Shown here: piece after piece, positions 1 to 11,403 of the stretch
Layout: each line of letters begins with the position of its first letter
Numbering within the stretch: position 1 is the first letter of the stretch
From: Citrus sinensis
Taxonomy: Eukaryota > Streptophyta > Magnoliopsida > Sapindales > Rutaceae
NCBI RefSeq assembly: GCF_022201045.2
Contig: NC_068558.1
Span: 45,845,001-45,909,000, forward strand
Length of the DNA: 64,000 nt
Direction: 5' to 3'
Translations under genes and position numbers: made by a program
The notes under the pieces: generated by a model
The model's database searches: none
What the model was told of the DNA's origin: nothing
What the model saw: the letters and a program-made list of their open reading frames with translations, nothing else

Positions 1-224
1 AAACAACGACATTGACTGAGCTCAGTTGAAAGTTCAGCAACGCGGGAAAAGAGGCACCCAACTTTCGGCCCAAGATATTTTAGAGAAATAAGAACGAGCC
101 TTGGGCCTGCTAGTGAAAACGACAACAAAATTGTCGTACGGGTCAAAAGCACCGTGACCGTCAACAGTTTTTTTCAGCTCCCAACCAAAAATCACAATTC
201 AAAGCAAACACAAGCGAGATTCCA

Positions 225-243
225 CGTGGCCGATGTTGATTGG
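225..243 (-). promoter_or_regulatory. ER stress response element (ERSE), CCAAT-N9-CCACG
   Basis: Read on the minus strand, this site is CCAAT, exactly nine bases, then CCACG, the canonical ERSE bound by NF-Y together with bZIP factors of the ATF6/bZIP28 type. The CCACG half sits inside a G-box-like palindrome (CCACGTGG at 222-229). It lies about 350 bp upstream of the ATG of an ER-lumenal chaperone gene, the class of gene ERSEs control in plants. The spacing match is direct; induction by ER stress is inferred. Confidence 0.75.
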
Positions 244-418
244 TAAGAACAACAAGGAGGCGAAGCCGATTGGCCAGCATGTACAAGGAACACGTAAAAT
301 CTACTCGCTAGTCAAGTCGTCGTTCCCTAGCCTCCAGTTTCGTGCTCAACTCCTCGCCCAGTTCCTGGGACTTTTAACCGGCAACACCATCACCTGACCT
401 CACTGATAATTTCCAAAG

Positions 419-440
419 GAGAGAGAGAGAGAGAGAGAGA
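419..440. repeat. (GA)n microsatellite in ERDJ3B leader
   Basis: An uninterrupted GA dinucleotide run of about 20 bases upstream of the ATG at 591. Such GA/CT runs are common in plant 5' leaders. Confidence 0.8.
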
Positions 441-590
441 CGACTTGCAGCAACGACTTCTGAATTGACAGATAAAAATTAAAAAGAAAAAAATTATTGT
501 AATCTCAGAATTTTGCTAAGATCTGAAAATTAAACCCTAGATTCTAAGTTTCGGAGAGGCATTAAACTCTCTCCTCTTGTTGATCTATTA

Positions 591-2480
591 ATGGCGCATC
601 GGCGAGCAAGGCTGTTGTTCCTATTGTGCGCACTTTGTTACGCCCTCAACGTCATTGCGGGGTATCATTTATACGTAATTTTGTACATTTATGTTTGTTA
701 TTTTGAGAAAAATGACGTCGTTTTGTAGGCGCGATTATTTACCTTTTATATGTTGAAACGATGATGCAGGAAGAGCTACTATGAAGTATTGCAAGTGCCG
801 AGGGGAGCATCGGACGAGCAGATCAAAAGAGCGTATAGAAAGCTGGCATTGAAGTATCATCCTGATAAAAACCAGGGGAATGAAGAAGCTAATAAGCGAT
901 TTGCTGAGATTAACAATGGTAACATATAAATTTAAATAATTATTATTACGTGATTTATGTTTATATTTGATCGGAATTAAAATTGGTGTTAATTTGATTG
1001 GATGAATTGAATGATAGCGTATGAGGTGTTATCGGATAGCGAAACGAGGAATATATATGATACATATGGAGAAGAGGGACTGAAACAGCATGCTGCTGGT
1101 GGAGGCAGAGGTGGAGGGATGGGAGTTAACATTCAAGACATTTTCAGCTCGTATGTCATTTTTTTTCCCCTTCCATTCATAGAATTTCTTGATTTGATTT
1201 CTGTCATGATGTTTTTTGCTAATGAAATTGGATGTGAATAATTGATGCTCTGATTGGAATATCAGGAGTTTTAATAAAGTGTGAAGGAATTTCTATTTGC
1301 TTTCAGTCTATTGAGAATGTATATTATGAGATTGTAATGAGTTTGATGCATTTATTCACTCTGTCAATACCTTTGAGTTTAGGCTGCAGTTTAATCTCCG
1401 AGATTGCATTAACTGAGAAATTATACATGTGCCTTATGAAATATTTTCCCTGCATGACTCTGGTTGAAACAGGGTGTGGATATGTATATAGCACTATGTC
1501 CAAATCAACTGTTATCTTAAGCTATTATCTGTTCCAGCTTTTGGGTCTGTTATTTTGACTAAATATGACTCACTATTTTACAAGCCAATGCTACAAAACC
1601 ATCAAATTCAGTTTTTATCTAATTGGCGCTAGATAAGTATGCTGTGCACCATTGTACACTATCTATACCTCTAGTAACTACTTTGTACATATAGGAGTTG
1701 CCCATTAGCGTTTAGCATTGTGGATTAATTGGTATGAAGAATTCTGACCATTGATTTTGTTCTGTCTTTTTCTTGAAAATAAAATGGTCATCTTAAAGTG
1801 GCAGTAACATTATTCATATATATGTTGCAAAATATTGAATCAACAATCTGCCATTGCTGACAAGATGTTGGTTTTTGACAGTTTCTTTGGTGGAGGTCCA
1901 ATGGAAGAGGATGAGAAAATTGTGAAGGGTGATGATGTTATTGTTGAACTGGATGCAACATTGGAAGATTTATACATGGGAGGTTCCCTAAAGGTAAGGT
2001 TCTTGTATTTGCATTGAAATTGTTAGCTTGTGACCAAAATCATCATAATCTTTTTATACAAAATGAATGTCTGTACTGCATAAGGACACCTTTGAAGGCC
2101 TTTTCATATGATATATCTTAAAATATAGTGTTTGTTGTGGCTTAGATTACAGAATTTCCTATGACTACTTAGGGTCAAGATTGAATAGTTATTGGAAGAT
2201 ATTTGTTCCGCAGAGCTCAAAGAGAGATAAATTATGTTGTTCATTTATTTATCTTATGAAGCAGAGATTCTGGAAAATTAACTGTTAATTAGCTACAGAA
2301 ATCATCTTTCTTTTGGGATTCGGCAGGTATGGAGAGAGAAAAATGTTATAAAGCCAGCCCCAGGCAAAAGGCGCTGTAACTGCAGAAATGAGGTATATCA
2401 CAAACAAATTGGTCCTGGCATGTTCCAACAGATGACTGAGCAGGTATATGTTATAAAGTTTGAAATTTCCTCTTCAACTA

Positions 2481-2511
<31 letters not shown>

Positions 2512-3929
2512 TCATTCTGATGGTTTCACTGGCCGTTGGATTGATCTACCAGCGCCCTGGACTGTGAATTCTGATGTTCTCTTTCAGCTTTACAACATTC
2601 TTCATTTCTTTTTCTTTCAGGTCTGCGATCAATGCCAAAATGTTAAATATGAGAGAGAGGGATATTTTGTAACAGTTGATATTGAAAAAGGGATGCAAGA
2701 TGGACAAGTAAGTTTCATAAAATTCAAATGTGATTGGCAAATTAATTCTTGATGGAAGCTTATACTTTGGGGGATATTCAATTTGTTTATCCCCTTTTCT
2801 TTTTCATTTTGTCTACCCTTTTAATTCCATAGATCAGCTGCTACGAGTATTAGCTTTATGATCTTTAATCCATTCATTTTTTTTGTGAATTTATTGCTCC
2901 TCTTACACTATCAGAACCATATGTCCCGTGTTGGACCCTCATGTTGTCACTCCCAATTGAAAAGACCATTATCACCTTCCAAACAGGAAAAGCCAAAAGA
3001 ATTTGCCGTCCAGTTAACTTGCATACAACAAGTGTTTGAGTTAGATTTTTTTTTTCTCGTCTGTTTTATCTTCGATTAGAACTTCTTCTATTTTCCTGTC
3101 ATCTCTAGTTGGAAGCTACAGTGTTTCCTCATGTTTCTTGCATTTGTTTTGTTTCCACAGTACTGGATTTTCACAATCTAGGCTTGGTTTTTCTATGGAA
3201 TTTCTACTGTTTTCTCTTTTACTCTCTTTATTTTTATAGATTAGTCTTTTTAATGGCATATAAGTTTCTCAGGAGGTGGTTTTCTATGAAGATGGTGAGC
3301 CCAAAATTGATGGAGAACCTGGAGATTTGAAGGTTAGTTTTGGACTCTTGTATGTTATATGTTTTGTCATATTTCATCTGTAGCAGATAATAACTACCTC
3401 ATTATTTGCAGTTCCGTATTCGCACAGCACCCCATGATCGCTTCAGAAGGGAAGGAAATAACTTGCACACAACTGTCACTGTCACGCTGGTAAAGCTCAG
3501 TTGTGGCCTGTGGGATATTAGTTATTTGTTATTTTATTTATATATCAGTGTGTGATTTATTCTTGCTGGAGCTTTTCCTGAATGGTTTCCTCCATTAGGT
3601 TCAAGCTCTTGTTGGTTTTGAGAAGACCATTGAGCACCTTGACGAACATTTAGTTGACATCAGCACAAAGGTAAGCATGAACATGTGCTTTGGAACTTCA
3701 TTTGCCATGACTAAGAAAAGAATTGAAGTGCTTAAATTTAGTTAGTGACGTGCTTCTACTCCTTGCTCAGGGAATCACTAAGCCCAAGGAAGTGAGGAAG
3801 TTCGGAGGGGAAGGAATGCCATTGCATTTTAGCAACAAGAAAGGAGACCTCTATATCACATTTGAGGTACTATTCCCAACAACTCTAACAGAGGATCAGA
3901 AGACAAGGATCAAGGAAGTTCTTGGCTAG
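591..3929 (+). CDS. ERDJ3B: ER-lumenal DnaJ chaperone, ERDJ3B type (HSP40)
   Basis: Ten exons join in phase: 591-661, 770-918, 1018-1150, 1882-1993, 2327-2443, 2621-2707, 3273-3332, 3412-3489, 3599-3670 and 3771-3929, giving 345 residues, close to what I recall for Arabidopsis ERDJ3B (346). Residues 1-24 form a signal peptide (Leu/Cys-rich core). A J domain follows at about 25-90 with HPD at 54-56, then a Gly-rich linker. The client-binding domain carries the cysteines of the ERdj3 family: CNC at 172-174 and CDQC at 196-199. It has no KDEL-type tail, as in other ERdj3 proteins. Family knowledge: it works with SDF2 and BiP in the ER and supports folding of surface receptors such as EFR. The ERSE upstream fits unfolded-protein control. 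The first Met is chosen because it gives the signal peptide. Confidence 0.93.
2480..2502. repeat. (TA)n microsatellite in ERDJ3B intron 5
   Basis: A short TA dinucleotide run followed by a T tract, inside the intron 2444-2620. No coding effect. Confidence 0.8.
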
Positions 3930-4668
3930 GATATATTAAGTAAATGTTTTTATTTGGGTTCTTAGGCGTTCCCACTGTAACATGATGAGGTCACATTGCA
4001 AATTTAGGAACTATTTGGGGTCTCTTGATTAACAAGTAGTGCAAAGTCTAAAGATGCCTTTACTGCAATACTGTCAATTGTTTTGCATTCAGTAGGGCCT
4101 GGTGGCATTTTTTTTCCCCTTTTTGCCAAAATGAGTTCTATAATATCTCATATTTTTTGTATCTTACTTTAGTTTTGCACTAGAGTTCTGAGTTCTATAA
4201 TAGCTCATATTTCTCTTTGTATCGTACTCTTATTTTTGCACTAGAGTTTTGACAGCCACGGCCTTAATGTTGACGATCATTCTGTTGGCCAGAAGATATC
4301 TTTCCCATTGATTTCTGCATGTTATTTCATTGAACGGGGTGTTTGGTGTTGTAACATCATATACCACTGCATTGCCATACTCCTTATCGTCATATTAAGC
4401 GCTCAACAAAGACAAAGCACGTCTTTGTGCATGCCTCTAAGAATGACTAGAGAAACCCTATGCACCCAATACTCTTTGCAGCACGACAGCGGCACTGCTT
4501 TAAAGTATTTGTTAGATCTCATCATACCACGTGAGCATCAAATCTACAACTAGTGCATGTACAAACTTTTTAAGAGTTCAACTTCACCGTTAAAAACTTA
4601 TCCTCCTGAAGGTTGCACCACTAATGCTAGCTTAAAAACATTTGTTTTCAGAAGTTAGATCCTGGTAA

Positions 4669-6399
4669 TCACTCCACTGATGCCAGCTTCTCTTCATCTA
4701 CCTCAAAAGCTTTTCTTGCCTGCTTCAGCTCCTCTTGCATGGACAACAATTCTGTACAGCGGTTAAGTTTTGGCAGGTCCTGCAGGTTTAACGTGTAAAA
4801 ATAAATCAAAGCAAGTAGAAATAATGCATATATGCTACATATTCACCAAGAAGAAGAAGAAGAAGAAGAATTAAAATGACAAGCTATTATTGCACGCATG
4901 TCCCTTCCTGCATCAAACATAACCTAGTAAACAACTCGAGACAATCTCTTACAGATGACGCTTAATCATTAAGCCACAGAACTTCTCTTGAGGTTATAAG
5001 ACTGACAAAAGTGGTATTAATAGTTGCATAAGCCAACTTGATTCAAGGTTATTTATGTATTGAATAAATGTATTGTGTTAAAGACAAGCAGAACATGAAA
5101 AGGAATTCCACATAAAGAGAAAGACCATCACATAAACAAGCAAGTGAACTGAATAAAGCCTCCAACGAAAGGTACCTTTCGAATTAAATAAAGAAAATCT
5201 TCAACGGATAGCTTTCCTCCCTTTGAACCAATATCTTGCGCTTTGTGTGCCTGCAGAAAAGTGTGTATATATTGACATCATATCTACCATAATCTTACAC
5301 AAAGAAATAAACCAATACAACAAGTGCTTACCAAATCTGTGACATACTCCACAACTATGTCCTCCACAAGGGCCACGGTTTCTGGAAGTGGCTGATAATG
5401 CCACCCAAGAAATTCATAAATACAATCTCAAATGGTAAATAATTTTCAAAAACATAATCATAAAGTTCCACCACAACCATGGATAAACTTAAAAAATGAA
5501 ACTTCTTCTGTTAGTGCAACAAGGAAGTACTATATAGTGAAAAGAGAGTAAAGACCTGCACTAAAGACATTCTAAAGGCAATGCTATAATCTCTCCATCA
5601 ACTCATTTAGAAGTGCTCTGAATTTTAGAAGAAATGTACCCAGTCTGCTAAAGAAGTGCATATGCATGCATGCAGCAGTTTGAACAGTGGAGAACATATA
5701 CCCAATTGGCTCAAAAGAAGGAAAAACGTCTTGCTACAGGCCTCATCGAAGAGGTAAGTAAACGTCACAACCGTCCTCACATTCTTATGTTTCCAAATGT
5801 ATAAACCTAAATCTATACAATTGACTCTGAAATATCTCAAATCATACCATACATAATACTTCTTCCGAATTCAAGCCAACTTCAATTAAATGGAGAAAGA
5901 GTATGCATATACCAAAAGAATCTCGGAAAAGATTCAGAATAAATTATGAATAAAAGAATACAGATCTCGAAGAGTTAATGACTGTAATAAAATCATCAAC
6001 TACCAAAGAAACAAAACAAGTTATCACATTGGAAAGCTTATGCATAAAACAACCAAATCGTCATAGTAAAATACTTTCAATCCATGCAAACCAATATGCC
6101 ATTGACAGAACAAGAAAAAATTGGCAAATGGGCTCTGTTACTTACATTAGGATCATCGCCAAAACCATACATCATGTGCTGAACTGCAGGACGAAAAAAA
6201 AGCATGATAAAAAATAAGTAAGACCATATGAAGTTATTAATATTATTATAAATAAAAGAAAAAGAAAACCAAAACAAGGAAGCAATTACTGACGATCTTT
6301 TTGAAAGACTCCTCGCTTGCGCTTAAATGAAGTTGTTTCATAGGGCTGCGAGGATCCTGCTTTTGATTTTGAGGATTGTCCCGTAGAAGGGTTGCTCAT
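4669..6399 (-). CDS. TAF13: TFIID subunit 13 (TBP-associated factor TAF13)
   Basis: Five exons on the minus strand join in phase: 6294-6399, 6146-6183, 5332-5391, 5176-5250 and 4669-4779, giving 129 residues, the usual plant TAF13 size. A short Ser/Lys-rich N-terminus (MSNPSTGQSSKSK) precedes the TFIID-18 histone-fold region: LQHMMYGFGDDPN, VALVEDIVVEYVTDL, then DFLYLIRKDLPKLNR. A charged C-terminal helix ends in LASVE. TAF13 pairs with TAF11 through its histone fold inside TFIID, in the nucleus, and takes part in recruiting TBP to promoters. Intron 2 (5392-6145) is long and AT-rich. The gene is convergent with ERDJ3B; the two stop codons are about 740 bp apart. The leader probably runs up to about 6890, where a MITE-like repeat begins, so the promoter may lie partly in transposon sequence. 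Confidence 0.93.
4850..4870. repeat. (GAA)n microsatellite in TAF13 intron 4
   Basis: About seven GAA units in the intron between TAF13 exons 4 and 5 (4780-5175). On the gene's own strand it is a TTC run well upstream of the acceptor. Confidence 0.8.
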
Positions 6400-6881
6400 C
6401 TTATATGCACTAACTTTCTTCCTTTAAAACCTATCCGAAAATCAACCTCGATTCAGCAATCAAATTCAAATAGAATATAACTAACTACACAGACACCTAA
6501 AAAAAATGCTACGGAAAACTTAAAACCCTAACTGTCATCTGGAACATTGAATTTTGATGGCAGAGAATAAGCATAACATGGAAATTAAAAAGAAGAAAAA
6601 TCTAACTTTTTCTCCTAACTCTATCGCGCCCCCATTACAAAACGATTCCTAGTACAAACTAATCAATCTCTTCTCTTTTATTTTTCCTATCGATAAAAGC
6701 TTCTAAGATTAACAGAAATGACGTGAAGGAGTGAGACCGGTACACCCAGGCGCCTTTGTGTGAGAATAATTGAAAGCAGAGCTGCAGATCCAGAGATAGC
6801 ACGCAGCGTTTTGTCTGGATATCTCGGGCAATCTTTGAACGCACCGGATAAGAATTCTGAGCTAAGTTTTTAGTGACTATT

Positions 6882-7061
6882 TGATACGGCTTATTTAAGA
6901 TCAATAAGGATTTATTTAATCGTATAAGTATTTTTTAAAAATTTTTATAGTGTTTGGTTATTTTTTTAATGTCTGTTTGGTATGACTTATTTAAGAGCCA
7001 TAAGTGCTTATTTAATCGTATAAGTACTTTTTAAAAATTTTTATGGTGTTTGATTATTTTT
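6882..7061. repeat. Tandem ~96-bp repeat at the left end of a MITE-like element
   Basis: Two units of about 90-96 bp start near 6882 and 6978. Both hold a CTTATTTAAGA-like start, ATTTAATCGTATAAGTA and TTTTTAAAAATTTTTAT. The second unit opens with GTTTGGTATGACTTA, the left inverted-repeat end of the element at 6970-7330. The block sits immediately upstream of the likely TAF13 leader. Confidence 0.6.
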
Positions 7062-7597
7062 TTAGTAGAGTTTTTTTTAACTTAAATAAGTTAATTTATC
7101 TCTACTAGTAAAAGCCCAAAATTTGAACTTTTGGGAGTAGAGGTTAGAGAGCTTTTTTAAAAATATATAATATAAAAAATATCACATAGTTTAATGGTTC
7201 AAAAATATTTTTTTTTATTGACAACCAAATGCCCAATAACTTTTTGTCCAAAAACTCTATTGGTATAAACTCTACTGCTATAAGCTCTACTTTTATAAGC
7301 TCTATTTAATAAACTATACCAAACGGAGCCTTAGTAGAATTTTTTTAGCTTAAATAAGCTAATTTACCTCTACTAGCAAAAGCCCAAAATTTGAGCTTTT
7401 GGGAGTAGAGGTTATAAAGTTTTTCTAAAAATATATAATATAAAAAATATCACACAGTTTAATGGTTCAAAAGTGCATTTTTTATTGACAACCAAACACC
7501 CAATGACTTTTTGTCCAAAAGTTCTATTGGTATAAGTTCTACTGTTATAAATTCTACTGTTATAAGCTCTATTTAATAAGGTGTACAAAACGGAGCC
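6970..7597. mobile_element. Non-autonomous inverted-repeat element with a tandemly duplicated right half
   Basis: The left end (about 6970, TCTGTTTGGTATGACTTA) is the imperfect inverted repeat of the right end (to 7330, minus strand GGCTCCGTTTGGTATAG). The right part, 7062-7330, is then repeated in tandem at 7331-7597: both copies run from TTAGTAGA through CTCTACTAG, AAAAGCCCAAAATTTGA and TTGACAACCAAA to CGGAGCC, with scattered differences. No coding capacity. The termini resemble hAT-like MITEs, but no clean target duplication was found, so the superfamily is a guess. Confidence 0.55.
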
Positions 7598-7741
7598 TTA
7601 GTGAGTAATGAATCAATAATTAGAATTATTTTAAATTTTTACTTTTTATCTATTTAGCATGTTACGGGCCTGTAATATTATAAATAAATATTTTCTAGTT
7701 TACCTTATTAACTCTTTTTAATTATAATGTACAGTTAATAG
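7474..7741 (+). repeat. 268-bp direct repeat, left copy (B)
   Basis: Matches 9863-10130 over its full 268 bp with three substitutions and no gaps by eye. It begins TGCATTTTTTATTGAC and ends ACAGTTAATAG. It overlaps the end of the MITE-like element (to 7597) and the unique flank beyond it (7598-7741). With the copy at 9863-10130 it brackets the transposase relic. Confidence 0.9.
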
Positions 7742-8458
7742 GGCGACTCACTCACTCGCTCTTTATAAATTTGACAAGTGTTTATTTTTACTTTTTATTG
7801 GAAGCCACCCATAACAATTTCATCTCATTGTTTCCGTAACTCAATGAATACTTTTCCACCCACTATTTTAAATATATTTACACTTATTTGCCATTCACTT
7901 TTTTGTTCAAATACTAAATTGCCCTTATCTTTTTGTAAAGCTTCTTCAACACACTACCTTTTCACCTGCTCCTTAGTTCTCACTTTTAACAGCACCATAC
8001 GAATGAAGAGCACTGGTGTGTGAAAGTTTTAAAATCAAAATATAGTCTCAGCTGCCACAAACGAGTTGTTTAGTGAAATTGATTCTGGTGAATTCCCGGT
8101 AAATTTACTTAATTTTTCTTTTTATAAAACAACATTTTATACTATCACCTAAATTACATTAGATTTTTTATTATTTATTTAAAATTAAAAATACTATCAT
8201 TTTTTCTATATATATTAGCTGTCATGATGATTTGTTATTGTTAATGCATAATAATAGAAGAAAATTTGTGTATTTATTTTCTTTTTATATTACGAAAATT
8301 ATTAAGTTAATTGGTATTTATTTATTAAAGAACTAATTATTTATAATTGTGTTTGAATAATCAGTAAGTTTATATGAAAATCAATGCTTGCATGTATAAT
8401 GCAAATTATTTATACACTATTGTTGTTTGCATTTTTCTTTTTGTATCTTTAGGTAGTC
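7742..8458 (+). mobile_element. 5' non-coding part of the FAR1/MULE relic
   Basis: This AT-rich leader of the transposase relic begins GGCGACTCACTCACTCGCTC right after the left direct repeat, which may be the original element terminus. A possible untranslated exon ends at a GTAAAT donor near 8099, with an acceptor TTTAG near 8451. The opposite terminus is missing, so the terminal inverted repeat cannot be confirmed. Confidence 0.4.
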
Positions 8459-9862
8459 ATGAATTTACAGATTGATTTAAATACAAATTTGGATGAGTGC
8501 GGCAATGTGATTGATGGAAATGTGGTGAATGAAAACACGATGGATGATAAAGATGGCAAGAATTTAGAGCCTTATACTGGGTTGGAGTTTGATACACAAG
8601 ATGATGCATATTCTTTCTATCTAAGGTATGCTAAGTGTACGGGGTTTGGTATCTCAAAGAAATCCAGCCGTCGATCAAAGTTATCGGGAGAATTTATTGA
8701 TGCAAAGTTTGCATGTACAAGGTATGGAATAAAACGGGAATCTACTGCTATCAATCAACGACCATGTTTGAAAGTAGACTGCTAAGCTTTGTTGCATGTC
8801 AAAAGAAACTCTTGTGGCAAGTGGTATGTTCAAAATTTCATAAAAGAGCATAACCATGAACTTTATCCTAGTCATGCACATTATTTTCCATGCCATAGAA
8901 GTATTGCATTTTCCAATACACATAGCATTAATATGTTGCGTGCAGTTGGTGTTGGTACAAATAAGATTTTTGCTGCAATGGCCAGAAAAAATGGTGGATA
9001 TGAAAATATTGGGTACACAGAGAAAAATATTAGAAACCATTTGGATAAAGAACGTCGACTAGCATTAGAATTAGGTGATGCTAGAGCAATGCTTAACCAC
9101 TTTACGCAAATGCAGGAAGAGAATCCTAATTTCTTTTATGCAGTGGACTTAGATGAAGAACAGAGGTTAAAAAATATTTTTTGGGTGGATGCAACTAGCA
9201 GAGAGGATTATAAGATTTTTGGAGATGTTGTTTCCTTTGATACTACATACATTACAAACAAATATAAAATGTCGTTTGCTCCTTTTATTGGTGTAAATAA
9301 TCATTTTCAGTCTATATTACTTGGATGTGCATTGCTTGCGGATGAGACTACGTCGACATTTGTTTGGTTAATGCAAACATGGCTGAGGGCTATGGGTGGA
9401 AAGCATCCAATTGCTATATTAACTGATCAACACAAAGCTATGAAAGCAGCCATTTCTATTGTCTTTCCAAATTCACGACACCGGTTTTGTATGTGGCACA
9501 TATTAAGGAAGATTCCTGAAAAACTTAGCTATGTGATAAAAAAAAGATGAATCTTTTATGAGGATATTCAATGACTGTGTTTACAACTCATGGTTGGAGG
9601 AGGACTTTGAGAAAAAATGGTGGAATATGATTGGAGAGTTTGAGCTTGAAGGAAATGAGTGGCTAGGATCATTATATGAAGATCGCAAGTTTTGGGTGCC
9701 TACTTACATGAGGGATACATTCTTTGCTGGATTATCTACAACTCAACGGTCCGAAAGCATCAACTCTTTTTTTGACAAATATGTTAGCAAGAAGACATCA
9801 TTGAAAGAATTTGTTGAACAATATAAAGTGGCTTTACAAGATAGACAAGAAAATGAAGCTTA
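8459..9862 (+). pseudogene. FAR1/MULE transposase relic (one stop, one frameshift, lost 3' end)
   Basis: A once single reading frame for a FAR1-related (MULE) transposase. The FAR1 DNA-binding domain spans the part with GLEFDTQDDAYSFYLRYA and the HVKR...WYV...HNHEL end. The MULE transposase domain follows (DVVSFDTTYITNKY, LTDQHKAMKAAI, RHRFCMWHIL), then the STTQRSESINSFFDKYV block. Three lesions: an in-frame TAA at 8783-8785 inside the conserved KVDC-x-A block; a one-base shift in the A run at about 9538-9546, after which the frame continues at 9558; and truncation after NEAYA at about 9862, where the reading frame runs into repeat B' and reaches a chance stop at 9965. The C-terminal SWIM zinc-finger region is absent. 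It is not a functional gene nor a domesticated FRS gene. Confidence 0.85.
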
Positions 9863-10130
9863 TGCATTTTTTATTGACAACCAAACACCCAATGACTTTT
9901 TGTCCAAAAGTTCTATTGGTATAAGTTCTACTGCTATAAATTCTACTGTTATAAGCTCTATTTAATAAGGTGTACCAAACGGAGCCTTAGTGAGTAATGA
10001 ATCAATAATTAGAATTATTTTAAATTTTTACTTTTTATCTATTTAGCATGTTACGGGCTTGTAATATTATAAATAAATATTTTCTAGTTTACCTTATTAA
10101 CTCTTTTTAATTATAATGTACAGTTAATAG
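9863..10130 (+). repeat. 268-bp direct repeat, right copy (B')
   Basis: About 99% identical to 7474-7741 with no gaps. It joins the truncated transposase relic at TGCATTTTTTATTGAC and ends at ACAGTTAATAG, after which the flank differs from that of the left copy (GTTTCATAA here, GGCGACTC there). Confidence 0.9.
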
Positions 10131-11384
10131 GTTTCATAATTTATTATATTATTAAATTATATTGTCTAATAATTTTTTTTATATTATAATAAATTTAGAA
10201 TCCTGAAAATCAATATTTCTATATGAAATTAAGATTATATTATTTATAAGAACTTTTAGTGGGATTATATTATTTATAAGAGTTTTCAAGGGTTAATACA
10301 AAAAAAAAAAAATTGTTTTGTTTTTTACCGGCATCCTCACTTTAATTCAAGAATATTATATATTTTTAACTTCAATTGAAGCCGTGTCAATTTCAGAAAT
10401 GAAAAGAGACACTGACGGGACAGACGAGTTATTATTTTTTAAATTATTAAAAAAAATCATATTAAACCAAAATAACCTGAAAAAAAAAAGACCAAAAATT
10501 TAACACCAAGTCGGCATACAAGCCAGCCCTCAAAATAAAACTGGGCCAGTCCAACAAAGCGCACCGCCGACTATCAATAATTGCCGAGTCCTTTCGGTCC
10601 CATTCAACCTCCACCAACTTTCGATGCTCTAAATGCAGTTTTGATGAGTGATTTCAGGAGTACAAGCTTTCCTCTAAATTCTCACCTGAGGCTAACGAAA
10701 AAAGACTTTCATGGGTTCTTTCTCTGTTTCACAAGTTAACCTTAACCATTCGCCTAAGGGCTAGTGCAAATTACTTACTTCTAACCAGTGCAAATAACTA
10801 ACATCCAACCACCCTATATTATTATAGGGATATTAATGCCTTCTATTTTGTCAATACTCAACTGCAAGAATTTAAGTCCTGAACCAAACCCATAAATCAG
10901 TCATTCAATATATAACCCAATTAATTATCAACTTCGAGGAAAGCAAAATAAACTCTTTAAAAAATTGTCTAAAATAGAAAGATTGTTCTAACACACGCAT
11001 GCACGCACACACATATACGTAAATGTATATTTGAAACTCTTGGAATTAAAGTTATGATTCTATGATCATCTCAATTTTTATCAGTTTTTCAAAGTTTTTG
11101 TTTATTTTAATATTTATCAATTATTTATTATTATATATAAGATTAAATACTCATGAGTACTACAATTCAATCAATCCTTGACGGATAAAATGAACCTTGT
11201 ACACAAATTAAGCATTCAAATGAGGAACTATATGTTCATTAAGTTATAATAATAATAAACAAAGAAATACTGATTTTAGGAGAGAATTCTATTTTAATAT
11301 AATTTATTAATAGGACATGATAGTTTAATATAATCAATCTATACAAAAAAGCTGTCGGCTACGATAGTTAATTCTCGCCCCAAA

Positions 11385-11403
11385 CCCCCCCCCCCCCGGG
11401 GGG
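11385..11403. repeat. C13G6 homopolymer junction
   Basis: Thirteen C followed directly by six G in AT-rich DNA. Such tracts are rare in plant intergenic DNA and may mark a sequencing or assembly artefact. Confidence 0.8.

Larger units (their letters stand above)
1..590 (+). promoter_or_regulatory. Promoter and 5' leader of the ERDJ3B-type gene
   Basis: This stretch has no supported gene. It ends at the ATG of the ER DnaJ gene. It contains an ER stress response element (225-243), a second CCAAT box in reverse orientation near 270, and a GA-dinucleotide run at about 419-440 that probably lies in the 5' untranslated leader. The transcription start was not determined. Confidence 0.5.

Noticed and set aside
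1337-1558. 73-codon frame inside ERDJ3B intron 3
   Set aside because: Flanking exons join in phase without it and it does not resemble J-protein sequence.
8459-9965. Treating the FAR1-like frame as a working FRS transcription factor gene
   Set aside because: An in-frame stop, a frameshift and a replaced 3' end rule this out, and it lies within transposon sequence.
7474-10130. Reading the 268-bp direct repeats as LTRs of a retrotransposon
   Set aside because: No TG...CA ends, primer binding site, polypurine tract or gag/pol; the inside is a DNA transposase and repeat B extends from MITE into plain flank.
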